Origin: Bacteroidia bacterium
GTDB taxonomy: Bacteria; Bacteroidota; Ignavibacteria; SZUA-365
Direction: 5' to 3'
NCBI GenBank assembly: GCA_027493955.1
Contig: JAOSJT010000001.1
Span: forward strand, 697,131-761,130
DNA: 64,000 nt
The notes beneath the pieces are model-generated. The model did not search any database. It was not told where the DNA came from and saw only the letters and a list, made by a program, of their open reading frames with translations. Shown here one piece after another: positions 9,955 through 18,399 of this stretch. Positions within the stretch are counted from its first letter, which is position 1; every line of letters starts with the position of its first letter. The position numbers and the translations under genes were made by a program.

Positions 9955-11331
9955 TCACGGAAGGGGCTGATGGCCGTCCGCAGCGGCACTCCACCTGTGG
10001 GCGAGACGCTCACATTGTCTGCGGAAGCGAACAATGAAGCTTGCTCCCGCCACGCTCAATCCGGCGACAAAACCCAGCCACACTCCTTCGGGCCCGAGTC
10101 CCGCTTCGAAGGCCAACAGATAGCTCGCAGGGACACCGATCAACCAGTACGCGACGATGGCGATGCCGAGCGGCACATTGACGTCGGTCATCCCGCGGAG
10201 TATGCCCAAGCCGACGGCCTGCGTGCCGTCCGAAAGCTGGAACAAGGCCGCGATCACAAGCAGAGAGGCCGCAAGTGTTACCACGGCCTCATCGCTCACA
10301 TACAGCGCGGGGAGCTGCTGGCGCATGAAAACAAAACTGATCGCCGCGAGCGACATGACAGTCCAGGCCATGAGGTACGCTGTGTATCCTGCCCTGCGGA
10401 GGTTCGCTGCATCCTTACGACCGAAAGCATTTCCAACACGAATAGTCGCCGCATTGGAAATACCGAGAATCGCCATATAGCTTATAGCGGCGAGGTTGAT
10501 GGCAATCTGATGTGCGGCCAGGGCTGTGGTACCGATCCAACCCATCATCAGGGCGGAAAAGGAAAACGAGCCGGCTTCAAACAGCCATTGCAGCCCGCTG
10601 GGCAGGCCGAGCCGAAGAATGCGCCGCTGCAGGTCGGCGCTGAATCTGGCGGTACGTGCGAAGACGAGATGCGCGGTGAAGCGCCGGGAACGAAAAAGGT
10701 AGATCAGGATCGCGACCGCCGCAAACAGCTCGACAAGAAAACTCGATAATCCCGCACCCGTCAATCCCATCGCCGGCATTCCCAGCTTGCCGTGAATGAA
10801 AACCCAGTTCCCGCCGACATTGACCAGATTTGCGGCGAGCACAATGTACATCGCGGGCCGGGTGAAAGAGAGTCCTTCGATGAAATTCCGCACAGACATG
10901 AACAGCAGCATGGGGACGAAGGTCAATCCCATCATTCGAAGGTAGGGTGTCGCTTCCCGCACCACATCCTGCGGTTGACCCAGCATATGCAGATACCCGG
11001 CCATCGCCCAGGCCACCCCGACCATACTGATCCCGAACAGCACGTTTTGCTGCACTCCCTGACGAAGTACCCGGCCTGCTTCCTCCGCGTTGCCTTCGCC
11101 ATCCGCTATCGCTGTCAGCGGGGTAATTGCCGAGGCGACACCGGCAGCGAAAACCAGCAACAGCACGAAGACGCTGTGTCCCAGCGATGCGCCCGCCAGC
11201 GGTACGGCGCCCAAAGAGCCCACCATCAGACTGTCCACAACGCCAAGCATGATATGACCCAGTTGCCCGATGGCGACCGGTACTGCCAGGTGCAGGGATT
11301 CGCGAATATGTATGCGCCAGGAGATGGACAT
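9955..11331 (-). CDS. MATE-family multidrug/Na+ antiporter
   Basis: 458 residues, usual length for MATE (NorM/DinF-like) exporters, with about 12 hydrophobic segments in two similar halves. Family features: 'ESLHLAVPVAIGQLGHIMLGVVDSLMVG' type first helix pair, 'PLAGASLGHSVF', and in the second half 'GSFSFSALMMGWIGTTALAAHQI'. These inner-membrane proteins export cationic compounds in exchange for Na+ or H+. The C-terminus is short and basic. It is followed by ~100 bp before the histidine kinase stop, so it could be read through from the signalling locus upstream, but nothing ties it to that locus functionally. Confidence 0.9.
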   Translation of the reverse strand: MSISWRIHIRESLHLAVPVAIGQLGHIMLGVVDSLMVGSLGAVPLAGASLGHSVFVLLLVFAAGVASAITPLTAIADGEGNAEEAGRVLRQGVQQNVLFGISMVGVAWAMAGYLHMLGQPQDVVREATPYLRMMGLTFVPMLLFMSVRNFIEGLSFTRPAMYIVLAANLVNVGGNWVFIHGKLGMPAMGLTGAGLSSFLVELFAAVAILIYLFRSRRFTAHLVFARTARFSADLQRRILRLGLPSGLQWLFEAGSFSFSALMMGWIGTTALAAHQIAINLAAISYMAILGISNAATIRVGNAFGRKDAANLRRAGYTAYLMAWTVMSLAAISFVFMRQQLPALYVSDEAVVTLAASLLVIAALFQLSDGTQAVGLGILRGMTDVNVPLGIAIVAYWLIGVPASYLLAFEAGLGPEGVWLGFVAGLSVAGASFIVRFRRQCERLAHRWSAAADGHQPLP

Positions 11332-11433
11332 TATTCACGTCGTTCGGCTTGGTGACACAGCAACCGTTCCGCCTGTTTGTGCACGGGATAGTGCGGGATC
11401 ACCACGTGATTGTCGGGGCGAGAGGGAATGCGC

Positions 11434-13173
11434 TTATGCAGCATCCGGTCTGCGAACGGGCAAGGTGATGGTAAACGCGGTTCTTCCCGGTACGCTCTCC
11501 ACCGACACGGTTCCGTCGTGTTTCTCGATGATGCGGCGCACGATATCCAGTCCGAGTCCGGAGCCTTCGCCGGCGGTTTTCGTGGTAAAGAACGGCTCGA
11601 ATATTTTTTCCCGAATGTCGTCGGCAATCCCACGGCCTGAATCAGTGATCCGGACGACGATATCCTCACCGAGGAGCTCGGTCTCCACTTCGAGCGTCCC
11701 ATGATTATCCATGGCATGGATGGCGTTGTGGATAAGATTGGTCCACACTTGATTGAGTTCGTCCGGGAAGCATAAAATGGGCGGCACCGGCGAGAAACGC
11801 CTCTGCACCTCGATGCCATGCTTCAGCTGGTTGTGATACAGGGTGAGCACGGTTTCGATACCGTCGGTGATACTGGCGATGGTTGCTGCGCCGCCCGGAT
11901 CGCGGTGGGAATAACTTTTCAACGCGAACACAATTTTGGAAGCCCGGTCCACCGCGGTTTCGATATTCCGGCTGTTGCGTTGCTGCAGCACCAATCGCGC
12001 GGCGACGCGCAAAACATCTATCGTGTTGTCGAGATGGAGGAGAGCGGAGTACCGTCCCAGATTTTCGAACAACCCCATATCGGCGAAATACCCCGCGACG
12101 TCGTCCGCATCCGGGATACCTTCCAGTTCCATCTGCGCGAGGAGGTCGCGTTTGCGTTCGCGCTCTTCACGCGCGGAGAGATGTTCGTTCCTGCTCAGGG
12201 CTTCCTGGACAAGAGCGAAAAACAAGTCTTGTTCGGCGCTGCCGAGGCTGCGCAGTACGACAGGCAAATGCAGGAGCGTGTGCTCCAGCGCCCGCTCAAT
12301 ATTGGAAATCGACGCACGGATGGCACCCAGCGGGGTGTTAATTTCATGCGCGATACCCGCGATGAGCTGACCGAGCGCGGCCATTTTTTCTGATTGGATG
12401 AGCTGCGCCTGCGTAGCCTTGAGATGTTCGAGAGTCCGTGCAAGCTGCCTGCGCTCGGCTTCGAGCAGGCGATTCTTGGTTTGCAGCTCCGAGTTCGCTT
12501 CCTGTACAATCTGCTGTGCGTTGCGCACACTGCCCAGCATTTTACCGAATTCCACAGCGAGATCACCGATTTCATCGTTCGTGGTGCGGTCCACACGCGC
12601 ATCGAGGTCGCCATGGCCGACCTTGATTGCGGCGAGACGGAGCAGCGAGAGCGGACGCACGATAAGGCCCGCCTGCCACACCGCGAATAAGATTCCGAGA
12701 AACAGGGTGATCACCGCAACGCTGATTATCGTCGCCCGCAGTTCGGCGATCTGTTGATTGATGAAGGAGGCACTGCTTCCCACGACGACGGAACCGGTGA
12801 AAACATCCGTCGTGATCCGTTGCTCGGCAAAAATGACGGCTTCGTCATTGTCGGCGCCGGGTTTGTACACAAAATCCGGGGGGGAGGCGGAAAACGTACT
12901 GCCATCCTCGGCGATGAGCGCGATGGCGGAGACATCAAACTCGTCGGCTTGCGGGATCGCGGCCCAATCCTCGTTGTCGAGCGCGATCTTCATCGAGCGT
13001 GCAACACCCTTGGCGAGAGATTGTACTTCCTTGCGATGAGAATTCCGCATCGCTTCCTTCAGCTCGGAGGGGAAATACACTGCCATGAACAGTGAGAGCA
13101 GCGCGATGAAGAGAATCACCGGCAACTGAATTTTATACCGTACCTCGAAGCGCTTTTTTGTTTTGTGTTTCAT
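11434..13173 (-). CDS. Membrane histidine kinase with HAMP domain
   Basis: 579 residues. Order: TM1 (~15-34), periplasmic sensor segment (~35-147), TM2 (~148-168), HAMP (~170-222, 'RPLSLLRLAAIKVGHGDLDARV'), coiled coil (~223-262), HisKA with phospho-acceptor His276 in 'GIAHEINTPLG', then an unusually long ~120-residue helical insertion before the ATPase domain. The HATPase boxes are intact: N 'NQVWTNLIHNAIHAM', G1 'DSGRGIADDIREKIFEPFFTTK' region, G2 'GEGSGLGLDIV'. It is the last gene of a minus-strand cluster that begins with two receiver proteins, its likely phosphorylation partners. The sensor segment looks dCache/CHASE-like in position only; the ligand is unknown. Confidence 0.92.
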   Translation of the reverse strand: MKHKTKKRFEVRYKIQLPVILFIALLSLFMAVYFPSELKEAMRNSHRKEVQSLAKGVARSMKIALDNEDWAAIPQADEFDVSAIALIAEDGSTFSASPPDFVYKPGADNDEAVIFAEQRITTDVFTGSVVVGSSASFINQQIAELRATIISVAVITLFLGILFAVWQAGLIVRPLSLLRLAAIKVGHGDLDARVDRTTNDEIGDLAVEFGKMLGSVRNAQQIVQEANSELQTKNRLLEAERRQLARTLEHLKATQAQLIQSEKMAALGQLIAGIAHEINTPLGAIRASISNIERALEHTLLHLPVVLRSLGSAEQDLFFALVQEALSRNEHLSAREERERKRDLLAQMELEGIPDADDVAGYFADMGLFENLGRYSALLHLDNTIDVLRVAARLVLQQRNSRNIETAVDRASKIVFALKSYSHRDPGGAATIASITDGIETVLTLYHNQLKHGIEVQRRFSPVPPILCFPDELNQVWTNLIHNAIHAMDNHGTLEVETELLGEDIVVRITDSGRGIADDIREKIFEPFFTTKTAGEGSGLGLDIVRRIIEKHDGTVSVESVPGRTAFTITLPVRRPDAA

Positions 13174-13277
13174 GGCTGTGGCGTGCTACCGTGTCGATGA
13201 TCCGTGAATAGCAGTTCGTGGCGGTGTCCATTCCGTCGAGGGCGGTTCGCCCGGCCAGGGTTTGCGCAGGGACGGCG

Positions 13278-14534
13278 TCAAAGGAGCACGCTGACGCCGA
13301 AGAGGATAAAAATGATGCGAAGATCCTGATGAAATTCCATGTTCTCCGCGGCAACGCCGTGTTCACGCTCGTCGTAGAGCACGACCTGGCCCTTGACGGT
13401 GACGGCCCTGCGCAGGCGCCAGGAAAGTCCCGGCAGTGGCAATGAGTAATCCGCATCCACACCGAAGCGATAGTCCCCCCACTGCATCGAGACGTACGGA
13501 TAGATCGCGTCGGTGAGGTCGTACCCGAGAACCCAGTACAGGAACCATTGCTCCATCTTCAAATCGCGTTCACCCGCCTCGTCGAGATCGTAAGCGACGT
13601 TGATCAGCTCTGTTTCGAGTGTCAATCGCGAAACGTGCACAGACAGATCGCCTCCGAGGCGCCAGCGTTTTGCGTCGTCGGGGAGGAGGGAGAGCGTTTC
13701 CAGCGAAATGGAACTCTCGTGCGAAGCATAGCGCCGGAGCATATTGTTCGCGTCGTGGGTGAGCGAAGCGCCAAACTTGATCTGTTCGTCCCGCGACCGT
13801 ACGCCGATGCGTCCCCCGAACAGTTTCAATGCGAAGCTGTTGGGATCCACGCCGCTCAAAAATTCGAACTGCGGATTTTTCTCCGTTTCGATGTCGTGCA
13901 GGGCATCGTACCGGGTGATGTAGGAACTTTCGCTGTTGCCGGCGTAGACGGCATAGTCGGCGAAGACGGGCCCCCATGGGATGCTGCCGTACACCTGCAC
14001 GTAGGCGTGTTCCGGAATGTAGTCCTCGGTCATGAAACGCGTCGAAAGGAGCCGTTCATACACGAGAGGGCGGAAAATGTACGGCTGAAGCGCAAGACGG
14101 TTCTTGATTTCATTGAAATGATTAAATGCGGGGAACAACAGCCCGAGCTTCAGATTGACCTCGTCCCGCAGAGAATAGTTCATCCACGCTTCCTGAATAC
14201 TCAGCGATCCCCACCTCTTCTCGCTGGAATAATTGAGCTGAAATTCGATATCCACGAAAGCGGAAAAAGCGTCGTCAAACTGTTTGGTAAAAAAGAAATC
14301 CAGCTGCTGCAGCGCAAAGGAATTTCGTGACTCACCGAGCGAGGCTGTCGCCGGTATGCCCACCACCGAGCGTTCCAGTTGTGAATTCTGATTGAAAAAA
14401 ATTGCCTGCATGGAACCGAAGGTCTGCATGTCTCCGACGTCCTGTGCGGTGATTGCGACAGGAAACAGGAGTAGCAGCAACGCGTACACGCGGATGCTGT
14501 TGGCACGGGAGGGTATGGTGTGTCGCTGCTTCAT
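13278..14534 (-). CDS. Porin-like outer-membrane beta-barrel (paralogue B)
   Basis: 418 residues. Signal peptide ('YALLLLLFPVAITAQ') then a chain of amphipathic beta strands ending in the hydrophobic C-terminus 'IIFILFGVSVLL', typical of OM barrels. It is clearly paralogous to the protein at 14972-16198: both share 'FGSMQAIFF'/'FGSFQAIFF', 'SFALQQLDFF'/'SFAIQQLDIF', 'FNHFNEIKNRLAL'/'FNHLNEIKNRLAL', 'YIFRP.VYERLLS' and 'FEFLSGVDP'. The pattern recalls phosphate-selective OprO/OprP-type porins, but that assignment is weak. The PstS-like protein lies between the two copies, and all are in one run of genes. Confidence 0.75.
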   Translation of the reverse strand: MKQRHTIPSRANSIRVYALLLLLFPVAITAQDVGDMQTFGSMQAIFFNQNSQLERSVVGIPATASLGESRNSFALQQLDFFFTKQFDDAFSAFVDIEFQLNYSSEKRWGSLSIQEAWMNYSLRDEVNLKLGLLFPAFNHFNEIKNRLALQPYIFRPLVYERLLSTRFMTEDYIPEHAYVQVYGSIPWGPVFADYAVYAGNSESSYITRYDALHDIETEKNPQFEFLSGVDPNSFALKLFGGRIGVRSRDEQIKFGASLTHDANNMLRRYASHESSISLETLSLLPDDAKRWRLGGDLSVHVSRLTLETELINVAYDLDEAGERDLKMEQWFLYWVLGYDLTDAIYPYVSMQWGDYRFGVDADYSLPLPGLSWRLRRAVTVKGQVVLYDEREHGVAAENMEFHQDLRIIFILFGVSVLL

Positions 14535-14543
14535 CTGTCGTGT

Positions 14544-14975
14544 TTACCTGATGCGTGCAACAATGCGGACGTCTTTTCCGCTTTTCAGTGATCGCTCGCT
14601 GACATACCCGATGGCGCCCTCGGTTTCGGCGACGAGATCGATCAGCGCTTCTTCGGTGGGGACAGACCGTGGCGGCCGGGCCTTGCCGGTGAATTGCTTG
14701 CGGAGCCAGATCTTCTTCAATTCTTCCTCGGACATACCGATGAATTCATGGAACGCTTCCTTGGCCCGACCGGATTTGAGCTCGAAGACATTTATGCGCG
14801 TACCGCTCTCCCAGCGCGAGGTGTTCAGGGTGTAAATATCCATGAGTTCTTTGCTGCCGAGATTTTTCGTGCTCACGGAAGAATGCACAATCACGACGGT
14901 TTGCGCGGTCGCATCCATACCCGAAAGGAGAAGCGCGGTGAGCAGCAATGCGAAGGTGAGGTGCGGAATTTTCAT
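14544..14975 (-). CDS. Short PstS-like periplasmic binding-domain protein
   Basis: 143 residues with a signal peptide ('LTFALLLTALLLSGMDATAQ'). The mature part matches the second lobe of PstS-type phosphate-binding proteins: 'VSTKNLGSKELMDIYTL', 'WESGTRINVFEL', 'AFHEFIGMSEEELKKIW', 'LVAETEGAIGYVSE'. It is about half the length of a full PstS, so it is a single-lobe variant and may sense or present a ligand rather than serve an ABC transporter; no permease or ATPase gene lies near. Its ATG overlaps the stop of the upstream porin (4 bp) and it lies 9 bp before the next porin. Confidence 0.75.
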   Translation of the reverse strand: MKIPHLTFALLLTALLLSGMDATAQTVVIVHSSVSTKNLGSKELMDIYTLNTSRWESGTRINVFELKSGRAKEAFHEFIGMSEEELKKIWLRKQFTGKARPPRSVPTEEALIDLVAETEGAIGYVSERSLKSGKDVRIVARIR

Positions 14976-16198
14976 AGCAGCACACTCAGGCCGATAAACA
15001 CAAATTTCAGCACTGCCTTGTCCGAAGGAAAATTTTTGTCATACAACTGTTCATGAACGATGAACTGTCCCTTTGCGGTGACGGAGGGATTGAGCTTCAT
15101 CGAGGCACCGACCGAGAATGTGGTGTGCCGCCAGGATTCGCCGAAGGTCCCGTGTCCGGCCTCGCCGGATGTGTACAGAAAAAGTTGATCCGTGAACCAA
15201 TATCCGAGCATACCATAGACAAAGGAGAGCGACATGTCTATACCGAGACGCTCCGCTTTCTCATAATCGTAAAACACGCCGATGTATTCACCCTCGAATT
15301 GCACGGGACCGATCGATCCGGAAAGATCGGCACCGAGACGATTGCGCGGCGCGTCACCGACGAGGTCCGCCCGCGGGAGGATGATGGATGGCATGTAGCT
15401 CAAGGTGTCACGCAAGTTGTCGTAATCGTGCGTCCACGATATGCCGGCTTTGATCTGCTCGTCGCGCGAACGCATTCCCACCCTGCCGCCGAACAGCTTG
15501 AGTTTCACGTCCGTGGGATCCACACCGCTGAGAAACTCGAAATTCTGATTCCGTTCGCTGACGAGTGCTCCATCGGGGCCCATTCTCGTGATATAGGACG
15601 CCTCGGCGTTGCCGGTGTATACCGCATAGTCAATGAAGGTTTTCGATAATGGGATAGCACCGTGGATTTGCAGAAATGCGTGTTCCGGGATATAGTTTTC
15701 GGAGTTGTACAGCCGGCTCAGCAGACGTTCATACACGCCCGGACGAAAGATATACGGCAGCAGAGCGAGTCGATTTTTGATTTCGTTGAGGTGATTGAAC
15801 GACGGATAGAGCAGTCCGGCTTTGACGGTGAATTCGTCCATGGGTGCATACTGCAACCAGGCTTCCTGCACGCTCATCGATCCCCACCGATGCTCGGATG
15901 AATAATTCAACTGGTACTCGAGATCGATGAAGGCGCTGAACTCGTCGTCGATTTCGCGATGGAGAAAGATGTCGAGCTGTTGGATCGCGAAGGAACTGCG
16001 CTCCTCGGAGAGGGAGAACTTTCCGTAGCGGTTGTTGTCCGTCACGGAGACTCGCGATTTCTGCGTGAAAAAAATTGCCTGAAAGGATCCGAACATCGAG
16101 GTCTCACCATCCTGTGCGGACAGGGGAACGGCGCTGAAGAACAGCAACGCGATCAGCAGACACTCAGGAAACGACGGTCGGACGCTGTAGGAGCCCAT
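14972..16198 (-). CDS. Porin-like outer-membrane beta-barrel (paralogue A)
   Basis: 408 residues from the ATG at 16198, chosen because it gives a clean signal peptide ('PECLLIALLFFSAVPLSAQ') and has GGAGAG upstream. The frame remains open further upstream, but that part lies inside the cyclase gene and is not signal-like. The protein is a predicted OM barrel ending 'LKFVFIGLSVLL' and a paralogue of 13278-14534. The gene starts inside the 3' end of the cyclase gene (35-bp overlap) and ends with a 4-bp overlap into the PstS-like gene, so all are probably co-translated. Confidence 0.78.
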   Translation of the reverse strand: MGSYSVRPSFPECLLIALLFFSAVPLSAQDGETSMFGSFQAIFFTQKSRVSVTDNNRYGKFSLSEERSSFAIQQLDIFLHREIDDEFSAFIDLEYQLNYSSEHRWGSMSVQEAWLQYAPMDEFTVKAGLLYPSFNHLNEIKNRLALLPYIFRPGVYERLLSRLYNSENYIPEHAFLQIHGAIPLSKTFIDYAVYTGNAEASYITRMGPDGALVSERNQNFEFLSGVDPTDVKLKLFGGRVGMRSRDEQIKAGISWTHDYDNLRDTLSYMPSIILPRADLVGDAPRNRLGADLSGSIGPVQFEGEYIGVFYDYEKAERLGIDMSLSFVYGMLGYWFTDQLFLYTSGEAGHGTFGESWRHTTFSVGASMKLNPSVTAKGQFIVHEQLYDKNFPSDKAVLKFVFIGLSVLL

Positions 16199-17732
16199 TG
16201 ATAAAACTCTCCGCATCGGTCGAGAACATGGATGTGAATCGTAAAACATACTCCCCGTCTGCTTCTGTGACAACTTTCGCGTAGACTTCGCTCGTGCGTT
16301 CCTCTGATTCCGTGCGAATGCGGCAGACACGTACATCACTGTAGCGGGGGAGCGCAACCTCGGGTCGAATGCGGGCCCGGTGGACGGAACAGGAAAGAAG
16401 TGCTGCGCTGATACGTTCGTTGGAGAGGGATTTCCCGTCGAGCACCGCAAGTTCCACCTGCACACCTTCGTGCACGGGCGACATTTCGGCGAGTATGGGA
16501 GAAAACGAGGTGGAGTAGGCGCCGCCGATTGCTCTAACCTCCGAGATGCGAAGCGGATGCGGGACGCCCTTGACCGAAATGTCGAAGGTGCTGTCGATGC
16601 GCAGTGCGGCGGTGCAGCGTTGCACCGTTTCGGATGAAATCAGCACCTGCTGACCGGTGCTCAGTGATTCAATGCGCGCCGCGAGATTGGCCGGTGTTCC
16701 GACAATCCCGTATTTCGCGCGTTTCTCCGATCCGATGTTGCCGATCACCACCTCCCCCGATGAAATGCCGATACCCATTTCCATCAAGGGAAGGTGTTCT
16801 TCGAGATGTGCATCGTTAATGTCGCGCATCGCGTTTTGCATTCCGAGGGCACAGGCGACGGCGCATTCGGCATGATCCGGCAGACGCCTGGGAGCTCCGA
16901 ATACCGCCATGACGCCATCACCAAGAAACTCGATAATGATGCCGTTGAACGCTGAAATGATGGCCACCATGCGTTCGAAGTAGCGATTCAGTACCCGGAC
17001 CACGGTCTCTGGAGGATATTGCTGCGTCAGCGTCGTGAAGCCGCGGAGATCGGAGAACAGCACGGAAATGTCGCGTCGCTCGCCACCGAACTGCAACCCT
17101 TCCGGGTCCTCGAGCAGCCGCACCATCACTTCGTCGCTGACGTACCGCCCGAAAATCCGCCGGATGAAATCGTTTCGTACTTCGAGATCCTTGCGCTGTG
17201 TTTCGATGTTGCTCATCTGCCGGTGAATCTCATCCCTTTGCCGGACGACTTCGCGTGTCCTGTCCTGCACGAGGCGCTCGAGATTCTCATTCATTTCGCG
17301 AAGAGCGACGTTCTGTTCTTCGAGTTTTTTGTCCTGATAGTAGCTTCTGATCGCTTCTTTGATGGTAAGCACCAGATCGGTCTCTTCCCAGGGTTTGGCG
17401 ATGTAGCGATACAAATTGGCGTAATTGACGGCGTCTCCCACCGCGCCGGCATCGGCCTGTCCTGTGAGGAGGATGTTGAAGGACTTGGGACTCAAGGCAT
17501 GGATGTGGCGCAACAACTCATTCCCTTTCATGCCGGGCATGATCTGATCGCACACGATCACCGGAATATCGATCTCCTCGCGCAGAAGTGCGCGCGCTAC
17601 TTCGAGCGCTTCGTCACCGCTTTCGATGACTTCGATGCGATAGGTGTCGGAGAAATGGTTGCGAAGCTGATCCCGGAGACTGATGAGAATCATGTCCTCA
17701 TCATCCACGCAGAGTATGACGGGCTTGCTCAC
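16164..17732 (-). CDS. Receiver-class III nucleotide cyclase fusion
   Basis: 522 residues from a GTG at 17732 that overlaps the stop of the upstream receiver gene (GTGA). Order: REC domain (~1-125) with 'ILCVDDED', phospho-acceptor Asp in 'VIVCDQIMPGMKG', and 'YIAKPW'; coiled coil (~130-185); class III adenylate/guanylate cyclase domain (~190-370) with both metal-binding Asp motifs, 'VLFSDLRGFTTL' and 'EFLGDGVMAVFG', plus 'KRAKYGIVGTPANLAARIE'. The last ~130 residues are beta-rich and could be PilZ-like, which I infer only from the strand pattern. It probably converts a phosphorylation signal from the locus kinase into cAMP (or cGMP). Confidence 0.9.
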   Translation of the reverse strand: MSKPVILCVDDEDMILISLRDQLRNHFSDTYRIEVIESGDEALEVARALLREEIDIPVIVCDQIMPGMKGNELLRHIHALSPKSFNILLTGQADAGAVGDAVNYANLYRYIAKPWEETDLVLTIKEAIRSYYQDKKLEEQNVALREMNENLERLVQDRTREVVRQRDEIHRQMSNIETQRKDLEVRNDFIRRIFGRYVSDEVMVRLLEDPEGLQFGGERRDISVLFSDLRGFTTLTQQYPPETVVRVLNRYFERMVAIISAFNGIIIEFLGDGVMAVFGAPRRLPDHAECAVACALGMQNAMRDINDAHLEEHLPLMEMGIGISSGEVVIGNIGSEKRAKYGIVGTPANLAARIESLSTGQQVLISSETVQRCTAALRIDSTFDISVKGVPHPLRISEVRAIGGAYSTSFSPILAEMSPVHEGVQVELAVLDGKSLSNERISAALLSCSVHRARIRPEVALPRYSDVRVCRIRTESEERTSEVYAKVVTEADGEYVLRFTSMFSTDAESFINGLLQRPTVVS

Positions 17733-18121
17733 GACAGCACCATCGCGGCGGAGATCATGTCGATCAACTCCGCTTCGCGCCAGGGTTTCAGGATGCATGC
17801 CCGCATACCACCTTCGAGTTTTGCACGCTCTATCGCGACGTGGTCGGCCTGTCCCGTGAGCATGAACGTCACGATCTCAGGGTGCCGCTGATGGACCTGC
17901 ACGAGAAACTCGTCACCTCTGATGCCAGGCATGAGCCAGTCGGAAACGATGAGAAGAATCGTGACGCCGCCATGGACGAGATCCTCGATCACCTCCCAGG
18001 CCTCGTCGGCATTTTCGGCGATCTCATACCGGAAGCGTTCACCGAAATTGTTCTTCAATTGCGTTCTGAGGCTATCGAGAACAATGACTTCATCGTCGAC
18101 GCATAAAATTGCTTGCTTCAT
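17729..18121 (-). CDS. Stand-alone receiver (CheY-like) response regulator
   Basis: About 130 residues; a single receiver domain with no output domain. 'AILCVDDEVIVLDS' carries the acidic pair, 'LLIVSDWLMPGIRG' the phospho-Asp, 'FMLTGQAD' the Thr, and 'ACILKPWREAELI' the conserved Lys. It closely resembles the N-terminal receiver of the next gene ('LTGQAD', 'KPW'), so one probably arose by duplication of the other. Its stop overlaps the GTG start of the cyclase gene. Starts at 18121, 18127 and 18142 are all possible and none has a good ribosome site; I chose the one aligning with the cyclase receiver. First gene of the signalling locus. Confidence 0.88.
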   Translation of the reverse strand: MKQAILCVDDEVIVLDSLRTQLKNNFGERFRYEIAENADEAWEVIEDLVHGGVTILLIVSDWLMPGIRGDEFLVQVHQRHPEIVTFMLTGQADHVAIERAKLEGGMRACILKPWREAELIDMISAAMVLS

Positions 18122-18399
18122 GGTCATCCATCGTTTCTGCATTCAGGCACAAACGAAAATATACGCAGTCGTGTCGAGAGTGCATAGTCCCGAGCGATCA
18201 TGCGCTTAACGACGATGATGGGAAGCACAAGCGCCAGAGTGCGCCGGAAGCTAGGACGGCGGGTCGGAGAAGGATCTGTGCGATGAAGAGAAACAGCTTT
18301 GCTCGCCGGGGAAGCCGTCAGGAGACGGACAGGAAAGCGCCGGCGAGAGCCACCTTGTGGCTGCTGCCGCAGGCCGTCGGGTTTCTCACTCTCAGCGGA

